Of a stretch of 29,392 bases of DNA, positions 17,944-27,800 are shown piece after piece (position 1 is the stretch's first letter; every line of letters begins with the position of its first letter). Origin of the DNA: Fragilaria crotonensis (taxonomy: Eukaryota > Bacillariophyta > Fragilariophyceae > Fragilariales > Fragilariaceae); assembly GCA_022925895.1 (NCBI GenBank), contig JAKSYS010000734.1:1-29392 (forward strand), given 5' to 3'. The notes beneath the pieces are model-generated. The model saw nothing but the letters and a program-made list of their open reading frames with translations. It did not search any database and had not been told where the DNA came from. A program made the translations under genes and the position numbers.

Positions 17944-18516
17944 TCATATACAGTTGTTTCCAAGCACACAGGGGAAAACGTTCTTCTTGAAAGTGTTGTG
18001 CACGAACTCAAATGTGTAGAACGGATGGACTAAACTTCGCAGAACATAATTGAATTCTTTTTCCTCCCATTTCCTGAACACTGCACATGCATGCCGACAT
18101 GGGTAAAGGAAGTCCTGCCATACTCCACAGCTGCACCACTCCAAATATGGCTTGACCACAAGGACACGGTCTGGATCACCGTAGGATCGTGCCATCCGTT
18201 GCACATTGTCATCGCCATTTTCATCCACAATTGATATTGGTTCCACCACCTTGAAGTCACCACACCCCACCTCAATCTCATCGACAGTCATAGACGCAGC
18301 GGCATCCCACCTACGCTTCAGAATCTGGGCAACTCTAGGCACCACCTCCGATCCATCTCGCGAAGCATACTTCCTTCGGCAAGTACACACTCTCGTCGTC
18401 ATTATGTCAAGAATTTTGTTCACAGCCTCCAGCCATCCAAGATTCCTTGCTTCTGATAACATACTGTTTGCCGACTCGGAGGTGTTCGAAGTTACAATTC
18501 CATACCGTGGAGGCAA
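17944..18516 (-). pseudogene. MULE transposase part 3: third catalytic residue and SWIM zinc finger
   Basis: The frame opens with GIVTSNTSESANSML; the Glu (18475-18477) is the third DDE residue in its usual TSN-SES-N setting. Further on, CSCGVWQDFLYPCRHACAV is a SWIM zinc finger (CxC...CxH), standard in MULE transposases. It ends in a stop at 17944. The sequence continues one frame over as YDGETKEPDMPKRQSGRPKK, giving another indel near 17950. The first ATG-like start in this piece is an internal residue only. Confidence 0.88.
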
Positions 18517-19307
18517 CTGAGCAGGTGACGGTGACGGTGAATCTGAATACCACTGAGTACTCCGCCACAGAACACCCGACGCGTTATGCTTTCCAAATAT
18601 GTGGCGGCCTCTGGCTTCACCTTTCGAATCTCATCTAGCAACAGGCTCGCATTTCGTGTCGAGAATGACTTAGCTATGGAACAGACAAACTTTGCACACT
18701 GCTTTCCATACTTCTGCGTCACATTTGCCTGGATGTGTCTAGCACAGCTCATCTCGTACTTATTTGGGAACACCGCTTTCAATGCCTCCTTCAGACCTTT
18801 GTCTCTGTCTGAAATGAAAAGAAACGGTGGCCTAACAACACCATCCGTGTCACTGTCGCCGTATCCCTGATCATCAATTATTGGACATGCCTTCTTCAAC
18901 AATTCAAGCATCTTCTTCCACGTCGCTCCATCCTCGTTCCCGGCGCATATCATAAACCCAATGGGGAAGATGTCATTGCACCCACTGAGAACCGATGCCA
19001 TGTACAGAGTTCCCTTGTGTTCGCTCCTCAGATGTGTAGCATCCAAGGACACCACCGGCCGAACAAACTTGAGCACCCCGTTCATGATACCGGGAAATAC
19101 GTGAAGATCGACAAGTCTCTTTTCCTCATCCCTAGTATACCCAATCACAGAACCTGGATTACTTTTGTTCAAGCCCTCCAAAAATGGAATGATCATTTGG
19201 AAGTTTTTCACGACAGCATTTCTAACGCTACTAGTTTGAAAGCGCAGCGCCCTGTACGCTGTCATGTATGAAATGACAACTCCCGACTTCGTTGCAGCTG
19301 TCTTCAC
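18492..19307 (-). pseudogene. MULE transposase part 2: DDE catalytic core
   Basis: Continues from part 1 in a different frame; no ATG start is needed. VVSLDATHL contains the first catalytic Asp (about 19041), FISDRDKGLKEA the second (about 18807), and MSCARHIQAN is the C/H motif that characterises MULE_10A-type transposases. GTLYMASVLSGCNDIFPIGF and GATWKKMLELL are typical of the family. Coding similarity leaves this frame near 18550, where it carries on as QWYSDSPSPSPAQLPPRYGI in the next frame. The frame's own stop at 18492 is therefore not the native C-terminus. Confidence 0.88.
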
Positions 19308-20920
19308 GACATCTGCCGGTGTTGGAGCTCCTTCTTTGTGCGAACAATCTGATCGATAACATCATCAAGCTCTGCGTTTCGCCTCTTCTTCCACTTCCTC
19401 CCATCAGCTGCCTGTTTAGGTCGGCACACCTCACTGTGCACACCTGTAATCTTTCGGACGCAGAACATCAGGTCGGATCGCCGCCTGGATATCAATACAC
19501 GAAACGGACAGTCGACGTGCTCCATACATTGATATTGTTTGAAACGGTCGCTAATGGAACGTTGCACTCTTAAACGATTTCCCGATCTGACCTCATACTT
19601 TTCGATGAACGGTTCTACCTCCTCCAAGGTTGAGAAGCAGTCAATGTTCGCATCACCAAGGATATCATACAATACATAATCCTGTGACTTTGTAGCTACC
19701 GAACTTCCCTGCTTTCCTTCGACTTGTTCCTCTGCTGTGAGCGTGGAAGTGCCGACGCTGTGGTCGTGCTTCTCCTTGCCATCGGACTGCACACTGGACT
19801 CGTCACTGCTGTCGCAGGTGACATACTCGTCATCATCATCGTCTACTAACTCAACCTTGTCGTCGTCGTCGTCGTCATCGTCGTCGTTGTTGTGATTCTC
19901 AGTCCTCTTCTCTATCCTCGCCTGCGCTCTGTCTGTTGTTTTTGCCAACAAGAGCTTGCCCACCCTGGCAGGACGATCTGCCTCAGCCTGCAGCGTCGTC
20001 AACACCAAGACAGCAGCGCTCACATCACTGTCGGAACTGTGCCTTCGTTCCTTCTTCGGTTCTTTATGAACTACCTCCAGCCCGAAACTCTCTAAGATGC
20101 TACTTCCGCGCAACCGCGGAAAGCAATCGCGCACAACCTGACTTGTTGTTCCCAAGTCAGCACCATCCCCCCCAAATACTGTCACCAGCCTACTTCGCAG
20201 TTTGGTGACGTCTTGTTGCCGAAACGTTTCTCTCGTGACATCAATGCCCTCGATGAGGTGTAATACAACACCCACTGCAAACAAGCCGCAGTCAAACCCA
20301 TTTTTCTGGATGGGACAATCGCAATAATGCACCCTGCCAATCAGCGCCGCGTCACTTTCCCTTAGGTGTGCATGTTTCTTCTCGTGTAGAATGAAATTGT
20401 GAATGAATAAATTCACAACCTTTACGATGCGTAGGACATCGGGGTGAACCTGACGTGTGCGGCGTACCAGGGAATCATAAAACGTCATGTCATTTACGAA
20501 CTCCGGCGTCGAGATCGAACAGTCCAGGCATAGCACAAAAAAATGATTTCCCAACACAATCGGGATAAGCAGCCTGTTGAGAGTACGCGCCGATCCAAAA
20601 CAAGCTTTCATTTGTTGCCGAATACGAGCGACGTTCCGACTACGAGCAAGTTTACGTCCTTTCGTCGTCTCGTCTTCCACGAGTTCTGGATTATCATTGA
20701 TCAAGTCATTACATGAATTGAAGTACTCATAGGTGCCAAGGCTTCCAATGTGAGATGCATTCGTGGAAATTACCTCCTGGGGAGGGACAGATCGCTGCAA
20801 TATACAGTCCAACAGCAACGTGCTTAACCAAGCATTTGTTGACAGCGCAGAAGTGTCCTCACTACTGGGTGAGATCCATCCAGAAAAGCGAGGATCTCCC
20901 GGAAAGTGTGCCTCCTTCAT
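19304..20920 (-). pseudogene. MULE transposase part 1: Ulp1-like cysteine protease fused to Mutator DNA-binding domain
   Basis: Start ATG at 20918-20920; 538 codons. Residues about 25-230 form a Ulp1/SENP (C48) protease: NAWLSTLLLD lead-in, His126 in GNHFFVLCLD, Asp149 in TFYDSL, Gln205 and Cys211 in QKNGFDCGLF. The triad plus oxyanion Gln are all present, so SUMO- or ubiquitin-like cleavage is plausible. An acidic, Asp/Ser-rich linker follows (about 300-420). Residues about 425-520 match the Mutator N-terminal DNA-binding domain (FSTLEEVEPFIEKY, QCMEHVDCPFRV, GVHSEVC). The frame stops at 19304; the natural continuation (APTPADVVKTAATKSG) is in another frame, so one indel lies near 19325. Ulp1 domains are known in plant and protist MULEs; here the fusion is in one continuous frame. 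Confidence 0.85.
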
Positions 20921-21471
20921 GGTTTATTTGTGGTGATCGCAACACAACTCCCAAGACAACGTCAAGAAACGAAGACGACCAACGACGGCTCCAGAATTCG
21001 ATCTACGGTAGTAAAAGTGGTACTCCTACTCATCCGTATTATGTGTAAGTTAAACGCTTAAGTGTTTGGCATTTTCTTTCATTGCAAAACGTGCCTGCGT
21101 TTTGCTATCCAAAGAAACAAAAATTACTGCAGTTGTTGGAGGGATTGGTGTGTCATATATTATCATTCCAGTACACACTAATTTTCATGACTAGAGAGAA
21201 ACATCAAAATTTTGTTATCCTTCGCGCGCTGGTACTCTAAGTAGTAGTTTATGATTCAAATCCAAGCGAAATTCAACGTAGAAGATGTACTGGGCGAAGA
21301 ATTTTGCGCGGACTTTCACAGCCAACACATTTCACTGCGGCGTCACTTCCCACTTTAGATTACTTCTTCCTGTCTTCTTGTTGTAAACTCATTCCGGACA
21401 ATCTTCGATTCAGCACATCTCAAGGTAACGTCCCGTCACGTCGTCACTACTAAGAGCGCATCATCATTTCC

Positions 21472-21485
21472 CTGCCATCTAGCCG
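21472..21485 (+). promoter_or_regulatory. Hairpin-loop motif, copy 1
   Basis: CTGCCATCTAGCCG flanked by TTCCC and GGGAA, so TGCCATCTAGCC sits in the loop of a short stem. Confidence 0.55.
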
Positions 21486-21562
21486 GGAATGGTTGTTGCG
21501 TTGAGTAGAACGAGGTGTTCTTGACGTAGGGTTACAGCCGTTGTCACCGAAACAAATTCCGT

Positions 21563-21576
21563 CTGCCATCTAGCCG
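21563..21576 (+). promoter_or_regulatory. Hairpin-loop motif, copy 2
   Basis: The same 14 bases. The flanks GAAACAAATTCCGTC and GACAGAGTTTGTTTC pair over 15 positions with one G-T and one mismatch, the longest of the three stems. Confidence 0.65.
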
Positions 21577-21616
21577 ACAGAGTTTGTTTCACTGTCAACA
21601 ACTATACAGTACTCTC

Positions 21617-21630
21617 CTGCCATCTAGCCG
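21617..21630 (+). promoter_or_regulatory. Hairpin-loop motif, copy 3
   Basis: The same 14 bases, with an imperfect stem using GTAC...TCC and GGA...GTAC. It lies 31 bp upstream of the ATG at 21661, probably in the 5' untranslated region. Confidence 0.5.
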
Positions 21631-21660
21631 GAAGTGTACAGTATTGGCAAACCACCAGCC

Positions 21661-24052
21661 ATGTCGGACTTGATACCGAATGAAGACAACGATACGTTGA
21701 AGGCGCGATGTCGGACGTCCATTTGTCGGTCAACTGTGCTCAACTTTGGAAAGGAAAATCCACGTGTAGTAGTGGTGGATCCTTCGAGAAAACGGTTAAG
21801 TAACAAGATGCCGAAGAAACGCAAGCAGAGGAATTACTTTCCTTCCAGTCCAAAGGTGTTGGCGCTTCTACTAAAGTGCTTCCCCATGAACGGCGGTAAT
21901 TTCAGTGAAGGTGGGGATTTCGCGACTGCGTTTCGCGATGCGGTGAAGACAGGGACAATGAAGGGAGAGGTCGAGTATGCGGGACACCCTTGCGATGGAT
22001 TGCGTATGCGCTTGCTTGCTCGTTCGGTCTCAACAATGATTCCGATCGTAGTACTGCCATCACGCAATTGCGGTCTGTTGATGACATTTTCATGAAGCAC
22101 GGATCATCATCGGAATTCCTCTCGGAATTCATCCTCATGGATGTCATCTGCAATCGGAAGATTACTCCGACAGCTGCCGCGGCGTTGGGTATAAGTGGCT
22201 CTGGTACCTTGGGTGACGACGACGTCGTTCTGGCACCTGCGTCTGAAGAAGAAGACCTGGATGACATCAATGACTTCAAGTACAGGACTCTCCTTGCATT
22301 CCTCCCAGGGGCGGGTGTATTTTACGCCGTAAGGGACTGGCGCAGAAAGTCAGAAGGTGTTGATGGCTCCAGGATAGCCATGGACATAAGTTGGTTTCGT
22401 CTAAAGACGGGCATGGAGCACTCTCCACAGTTGGACTTGCAATTTGGGGAGGATGGGTACGTTAAAAGATTTGCCAGCGTTACAAGTGCGGGGTCGCCAC
22501 CATCTACTTTTGTGTCTGCGTGGAGAGTTTCGTACCATCCCGCCGCAATAAATTTTCCGCGTGAAGTGTTCACGTCAACACAGTGCGCGGATCACGAAGG
22601 CCCAAGGATGCCACCGGATCTTATCTCTGGCCATGATGTGGGTGTGTGGCCAGTTCCTGACCGAGCTCAAGAATACAACCGCCGCCTTGTCAACTCTAAT
22701 TCCACGAGGGTGGGTGGTCGTCATTACGCTCCTGGATGCTTGCATCTTAACATCCCGGATACTTGCTGGATTGTTGATCCTGAGGAACGCCCATTCGTTG
22801 ACATCATAGTTGACATTGAGCCGCCAGTGTCAAGCATGATTGGGAGGAAGTCCGTCATCATGGTCGAAGCATTCTTGATGCGTCACTCAAGTCGCGGTAT
22901 TGTCATCTAAAGCAACAATATGACGTTGTCGGTTGCCTAGATGCAATTGTGGAACACAACTCGCTTCTGCGTCGGCATGTACCTGTTGGAACGGCGAGAC
23001 AGAACAAAGGAGATGTTGGGACAATGCATGCCATCGGGACACGAGTGCTCCTTGACGGATCGGGTACTGTTGGGTACGCCGCTAACTATAAGGTGCCGCA
23101 AACAGTACTGAAAAGGTTTATAGCGGCGTTCGCAACCGTCGGTATGTGCTGTTTTCCCGATGTGCTATCTGTTGTTCAACACATGGAAGCCGATTCATCT
23201 CTTCCACCCATTGCTCCGATGGGTGAGAATGACTGCAATGGAATCCGGGTGGGTTACACGATTGATATGAGCGTTGACCTAGGAAACGCGTCGCATTTCG
23301 ACGTAAACGACGCGTCGCAGGGATTTAGTGTGTGGACAGAGGAAATGCCCGGTTGTGCATCAAACTGGTACTTGATCTTCCCCAATTTGCACGGAAGGAG
23401 GCCATGCGGAACGGAGTACAATGGCATTGCCGTCAAGCTTTATCATGGGACAGCCATAAGTTGGGACGGACGTGCTGTGAGACATTGCACGTCGGTGTCT
23501 CGACCGGATGGGCCAGGTACAGCACCAGTACGCTCGGGTTGTTGGAATGGCAACAATCACTTATATGGCACCTTCACGGCAGCCAAGGAAAAAATTGTGG
23601 CAGCAGGTCGATGTCGTGCTTCTGGAAATAGTGCGGCAGCAGATGTTGTCACGAATGTGGCACATTCAAATGCAAGGCGCCCGAAGAGACTATTCCACGA
23701 GGTGAATGAGAAGGACGACGAAATAAAGAAGATCACCACTGGATCCCATGACCGTAATGACAGCGATGACGAGGCAGAAACATACATTCGTCGTTGTATT
23801 CGGCATGGTTGTCGTTACAACGATGACGACGTTATGATGGGTACTGCGAGAGGGATGCAGGAGGAGGAAGGGACGGCACGTCAATTCCAGTCTGACCTGG
23901 AAATGACGAGTGACGAAGACTGTCCTAGAGTGCAGGCACGGAGGAGGCAGGCAATGCGTAATCGTTTGTTGGGTCTGGATTTGTACAGACCTGACGGCGA
24001 TGAAGAATGCTGTTCAAAAGATACTGATGACGAGGATGAAGAAGACGATTGA
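21661..24052 (+). pseudogene. Second MULE gene: unrecognised protein with possible 2OG/Fe(II) oxygenase-like C-terminal domain
   Basis: Start ATG at 21661 (MSDLIPNEDND; good context). Three frames join: 21661 to about 22010, about 22010-22880, and about 22880 to the stop at 24052, about 796 residues in all. Protein-like sequence runs smoothly across both breaks (GHPCDGLRM into LACSFGLNN; VEAFLD into ASLKSRYCHL). The N-terminal third has a basic KKRKQR patch and a helical region. The last third contains GYTIDMSVDLGNASHFDVND, then WYLIFPNLHG and GTAISWDGRAVRHCTSV. An HxD (23294-23302) followed 61 residues later by His (23483-23485) within alternating strands looks like the metal triad of a double-stranded beta-helix oxygenase, but no 2OG-binding Arg is certain. 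The C-terminus is acidic (DDEDEEDD). Similar proteins seem to occur in diatoms; function is unknown. Confidence 0.55.
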
Positions 24053-24205
24053 TGTTGATGTTAATGATAACTAACTTGCAGGGCAACTGCTAAGTATAAC
24101 GGTAGCAACGTGAGTATAAAGGAAAAGTAGTGGACACATTTGTAAGGCAATGTCATGTTGCCTTTCATGGACTTTGCTACCTCAGTAGGTTGGTCGTCGT
24201 ACGAG

Positions 24206-24695
24206 TTGTTTGTGGTACTGTACTGTGAGGCAGATCTTGTATGGGTATACTGTTGATGTCAGATTTGGTGGAGCTTCGTCGACCATATAGATGAAGATGA
24301 AGTTGCTCTTTGAAAGAAAAGAGCACAACAAAGAATTATGACCGCACTTAAACCATGATATTTGATAAACGAACGACACATGTGAAGTGCGTGATGAAGA
24401 TGTTCGTTGTGTATGTATGACATGGTGGAGCGATGAGTGTGGTCCATCTTGGATGAATGTTACGAGACGGTGTACCATGATGTCCGTGGAGGTCGAGCAT
24501 GGCAGGCGACAAAAGCGTGATATAGTAAAAAAGGGCAAAACAATGCGTGATATTGTAAATGTATCTTTTCAAAATGCGTGATATTGTAAAATACAATTGC
24601 AAATGTAGTATATAGTAAAATATGAATTTGTGGATAGTAAGTCATTGTACTATATTGCAAAGTGGCAAAAAAATGCGTGATATTGTAATTTCCCC
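24206..24695 (-). repeat. Right terminal inverted repeat of the MULE
   Basis: Inverted counterpart of 17190-17680, with GCGTGATATTGT at 24545, 24576 and 24675 and a one-mismatch copy at 24515. Short ORFs in it are mirror images of those in the left repeat and are not genes. Confidence 0.9.
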
Positions 24696-24704
24696 TAATT
24701 TTAT
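24696..24704. repeat. 9-bp target-site duplication of the MULE, right
   Basis: TAATTTTAT directly follows the MULE end (TTTCCCC) and is identical to 17181-17189. Nine bases is the diagnostic length for Mutator-superfamily insertions. Confidence 0.92.
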
Positions 24705-24720
24705 CGTGTCCCTTTAATCA
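24705..24720 (-). repeat. 5' LTR of the Copia element, fragment beyond the MULE
   Basis: The 16 bases CGTGTCCCTTTAATCA complete the LTR. They follow the 9-bp target duplication at 24696-24704 and correspond to 11330-11345 of the 3' LTR. Confidence 0.85.
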
Positions 24721-24722
24721 AT

Positions 24723-24755
24723 GGGACGACTTTCCCTGCTGTGATAGACGCAATG
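24723..24755 (+). repeat. 33-bp direct repeat flanking the Copia element, right copy
   Basis: Identical to 11137-11169. Two extra bases (AT, 24721-24722) separate it from the end of the 5' LTR. It lies 75 bp upstream of the GH20 gene's ATG. Confidence 0.8.
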
Positions 24756-24829
24756 TGGCCTTAATTCTCGGTGCAGAAAGTTTACACGTGCGTTATTGCT
24801 GCTGATACTCCAGAAGGACTTTATCAACC
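24756..24829 (+). promoter_or_regulatory. Residual upstream region of the GH20 gene
   Basis: Only 74 bp separate the 33-bp repeat from the ATG. The native promoter beyond this has been displaced leftwards by the Copia and MULE insertions and would now lie left of 11137. No clear core promoter motif is visible. Confidence 0.4.
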
Positions 24830-27800
24830 ATGAGAATTCTCAAAACCAAACTGAAGCGATGGAGTGCAGTATGCTGGTTCTTCAGTGCTCTGATTGTCCT
24901 GACGTCGATCATGTTCGTGCAACTCATGCGTTTCGAACTTGGCAACGTATCTTCAGATTCTCAGGCGATCGCATTGGATACGTTTCATCAAAGCACGTCT
25001 GAGTCGACACGAGTCTCGTTTGATGCCGACGGCAACCGCGTCACAGAACGGATTTATAGGCAGCAAGATCGACCGGATGTCATCAGAACAACTATTGAGA
25101 ATGCGGAGGATATTTTGAACGCGACACTAAATTTGGGACCACAATCGACCTATCAGCATTTGCGGATTCCGAAACGTATCGAGGATCAGAAAACCGAGCA
25201 TAGGAATGCCTCCATGCTTGACCCCGTAATTCTGCCTTCAGATGGTAGCGACGGGATTGATCTGAAATCTGATGTTCTCGTAGAAGATCCAGAGGCCGAG
25301 GCTGAAAATTTCTTTGTGATTGATCCCTTAATTCAGCCTCCGGAACGCGCGAATACGATTGACCTGGAAACTGATATTCCTATCGAGCTTGGAGATTCTT
25401 CGGTGCGGGATCCATTAATCCAACCCTCGAATCGGAGCGAAAAGGTTGATCTAGTATCTGATGTTGAATACTTGGGAGTACTATTGGATGCTGGCCGCCA
25501 CTACTTCCCCGTCGAATGGATCTACCACTTACTGGATCATTTGGAGCTGTTAGGCTTCAACCTCCTGCATTTCAGACTGACTGATGATCAAGCATTTAAC
25601 ATTCGACTCGATAGCCATCCCGAACTGGCTCAACCCGCCAATGGAAGTGGCGGGAAAGTGTACACTCCCACCGAACTTCGCGAGCTGGTGGAGTATGCGA
25701 AATCAAAGGGCATCGTGATCATGCCCGAAGTTAATGTCCCCGGCCACGCCGGTGGGTTCGCTGGAGCTATACCCTGGCTAGTCGTACCGTGTGCAGGGTT
25801 CATCTGCGAAAAAGGATATGGATTGCCGCTCAATGTGAGCCATCCGCAACTACTTCCGATCCTCAAAGACATTTTGATCGAAGTAAAGGAAATTTTCAAC
25901 AACACTCCTTTCTTTCATTTGGGAGGCGATGAGTTGCACATGGCAATGGAATGTTTCGACGAATTGGGTATAGAAATCTTGGACTACGATCGATTTGAAG
26001 CAGACCTTGGGAACATGCTGATTGAAATAGGCATCCCTCATGAACGGGTCGTACGTTGGGAAACGACTGCAGAGATTGGCGAAGAGACTGTTGACGCGCG
26101 AGCCAAGGGGATTGATCACTTTTGGTATTCTCGCCGGTATCAGGAATCTAACGTTACTGTCGCTCCGCGTGTCTTTTGCTCCGAAGGCTTGTACTTTGAC
26201 ACCAACCAAGAGGACGATGCGTGGACAATCTACAATAAGACCAAAAGCATGAGGGTTCATGAATACAAGCCTATCGCAATTATTGCTGGGACTTTTGAGT
26301 TGGGTGTTGACTATTGGGTTGTTCGTAATGTACTCGGGCGCCTACTCGCGGTTGCGATTGGATCGTCAAACGAAAACTACGAGAACGAGCAGGAATTCCT
26401 CGATCGATATGGAACCCTTTGCAAGTCACTTGACTTTCCGGAGGAGATATGTGTTAAACTCGGGGCCCCCATGATTTCCTACGATGCATTCCGAACTGAC
26501 TGGGAAATCACGTCTGGTGATTGGCGCAAGAATATTTGTGATCGGCTTGCTATCGAAGAGATTGTTCCTTCCTTGGTATTTTCTCCCCGCTCGATAGAAA
26601 TCAATCTGAGGGAGGCGAATTCGCAGTTTTGGGATCGTTTCACGGGAGTGGAACCCTACGTCATCCCGACTTTCACTAGTATGATTGCCACAGAAAGTCG
26701 ATTTTCGCAAGGTCACCCTATGCAACGAATCAAACTGCACGCTATTAAACACACTGGCATCATTCTCGATCTCGTCGAGGGTGGCTCCTACAGCGCGGAC
26801 AAGCTGGCGCGCGTCTTGGCAATAGTGGACTATCTCGGAGAATTGAGATTTACATTGGTGCAGCTGCGCGTTATGAACGACTACGGATTTGCCATTCAAA
26901 TAAAAAAATATCATGCGATGTTCTTTGGCCAAAGTGAGGCTTCTTACAAGCCTTGGCCGATGGAGGCGGTTGCTGAAATCGTTCAACAGGCAGCCACGTG
27001 GGGTATCTTGGTTGTTCCGGAGCTGACTGTTGCACATCGTGCCGGAGGATGGTACAGGGCGGCACAAATGATGCAGTGCCCTCGACACCACAGCGAAAAG
27101 GGTAAAGGGCTGACACTTAACACAAGTAGTGGCAATATTCTGCCAGTTCTCTTGTCGGTACTTCAAGAGCTGCGACAAACCTTTTCGAGTCCATACGTTC
27201 ATTTGGGTTATGATGAACGGGAGGAAAGCATGGCCTGCGCCAACGAAGCCCTTGAGGCGGTTGATTTTCAATTGTTTGAGCTCAAGATGGCAAAACTCTT
27301 GCAACTTTTTGAAATTCCTTCAGCCAACGTTTTGCGCTGGGAGAATGAAGAAGGAGTTCATTACGAGCATCGATTTGGCTTGGTCACTCACTATCATAAA
27401 CGATTGCCACCGCTGGGAACGAACGCCAGTGGCTCCTTCATCTCAACTGAACTTGATCTTCATGACGCGCTTTCCAAGCTTGAAACTGCGTGGGACCTGT
27501 ATCAACACGTCCAGAAGTTGGTTGCGCTCCAGCCACTGGGTGTCTTAGCATCAGTGGTCACGTCACGAGATTCGATACTGAAGAGGCTCAACATGCGGCA
27601 GCGTTTATTAGCTGTCTCGATCGGTCTCTCAGTCAATGATTTGGACGAATCGGCCTTTCGAGTCGTCTTCTCAGATTTGTGCAAGGCAGCGAAGAACACC
27701 GGTTGTAAACGGTTCGGAACAATTGAAGACAGAAATGCGCTGGCCGAGCTCATGGACGGTGAACGGAAGCACTTGCACGAGGAAACCATTAAAGACAGAT

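Larger units (their letters stand above)
20921..21660. promoter_or_regulatory. Shared divergent intergenic region of the MULE
   Basis: About 740 bp between the two divergent starts (20920 minus, 21661 plus), so it must hold both promoters. Its right third contains three copies of CTGCCATCTAGCCG, each in a hairpin loop. I see no ORF of note and no clear TATA box. Confidence 0.6.
17190..24695 (-). mobile_element. Mutator-like element (MULE) with Ulp1 domain and a second gene
   Basis: Termini GGGGAAATTACAATATCACG and its complement, long terminal inverted repeats of about 490 bp, a 9-bp perfect target duplication and a MuDR-type transposase define it. Size 7506 bp. It has two divergent transcription units: Ulp1-transposase on the minus strand (20920 to about 17758) and an unidentified gene on the plus strand (21661-24052), separated by about 740 bp. 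The pre-insertion site is preserved in the sister LTR, proving insertion after the retrotransposon. Both genes carry frameshifts. Confidence 0.93.
11168..24720 (-). mobile_element. Ty1/Copia LTR retrotransposon, interrupted by a MULE
   Basis: Transcription runs right to left. Order on the minus strand: 5' LTR (24720-24705, then 17189-17042), leader (17041-16532), gag, protease, integrase, a chromodomain-like segment, reverse transcriptase, RNase H, polypurine tract, 3' LTR (11345-11168). Integrase before reverse transcriptase defines Copia. Removing the 7506-bp MULE and one copy of its 9-bp duplication leaves about 6.04 kb. Gag is open but pol is spread over five frames. The integrase block closely resembles those I know from diatom CoDi-type elements. 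Confidence 0.9.

Noticed and set aside
21661-24052. Introns rather than frameshifts in the second MULE gene
   Set aside because: The coding sequence crosses the two frame changes without any gap large enough for an intron; single-base indels fit better.
26426-27304. Minus-strand ORF of 292 codons opposite the GH20 gene
   Set aside because: Antisense shadow of a strongly supported coding frame; low-complexity, Cys/His-scattered sequence with no motif.
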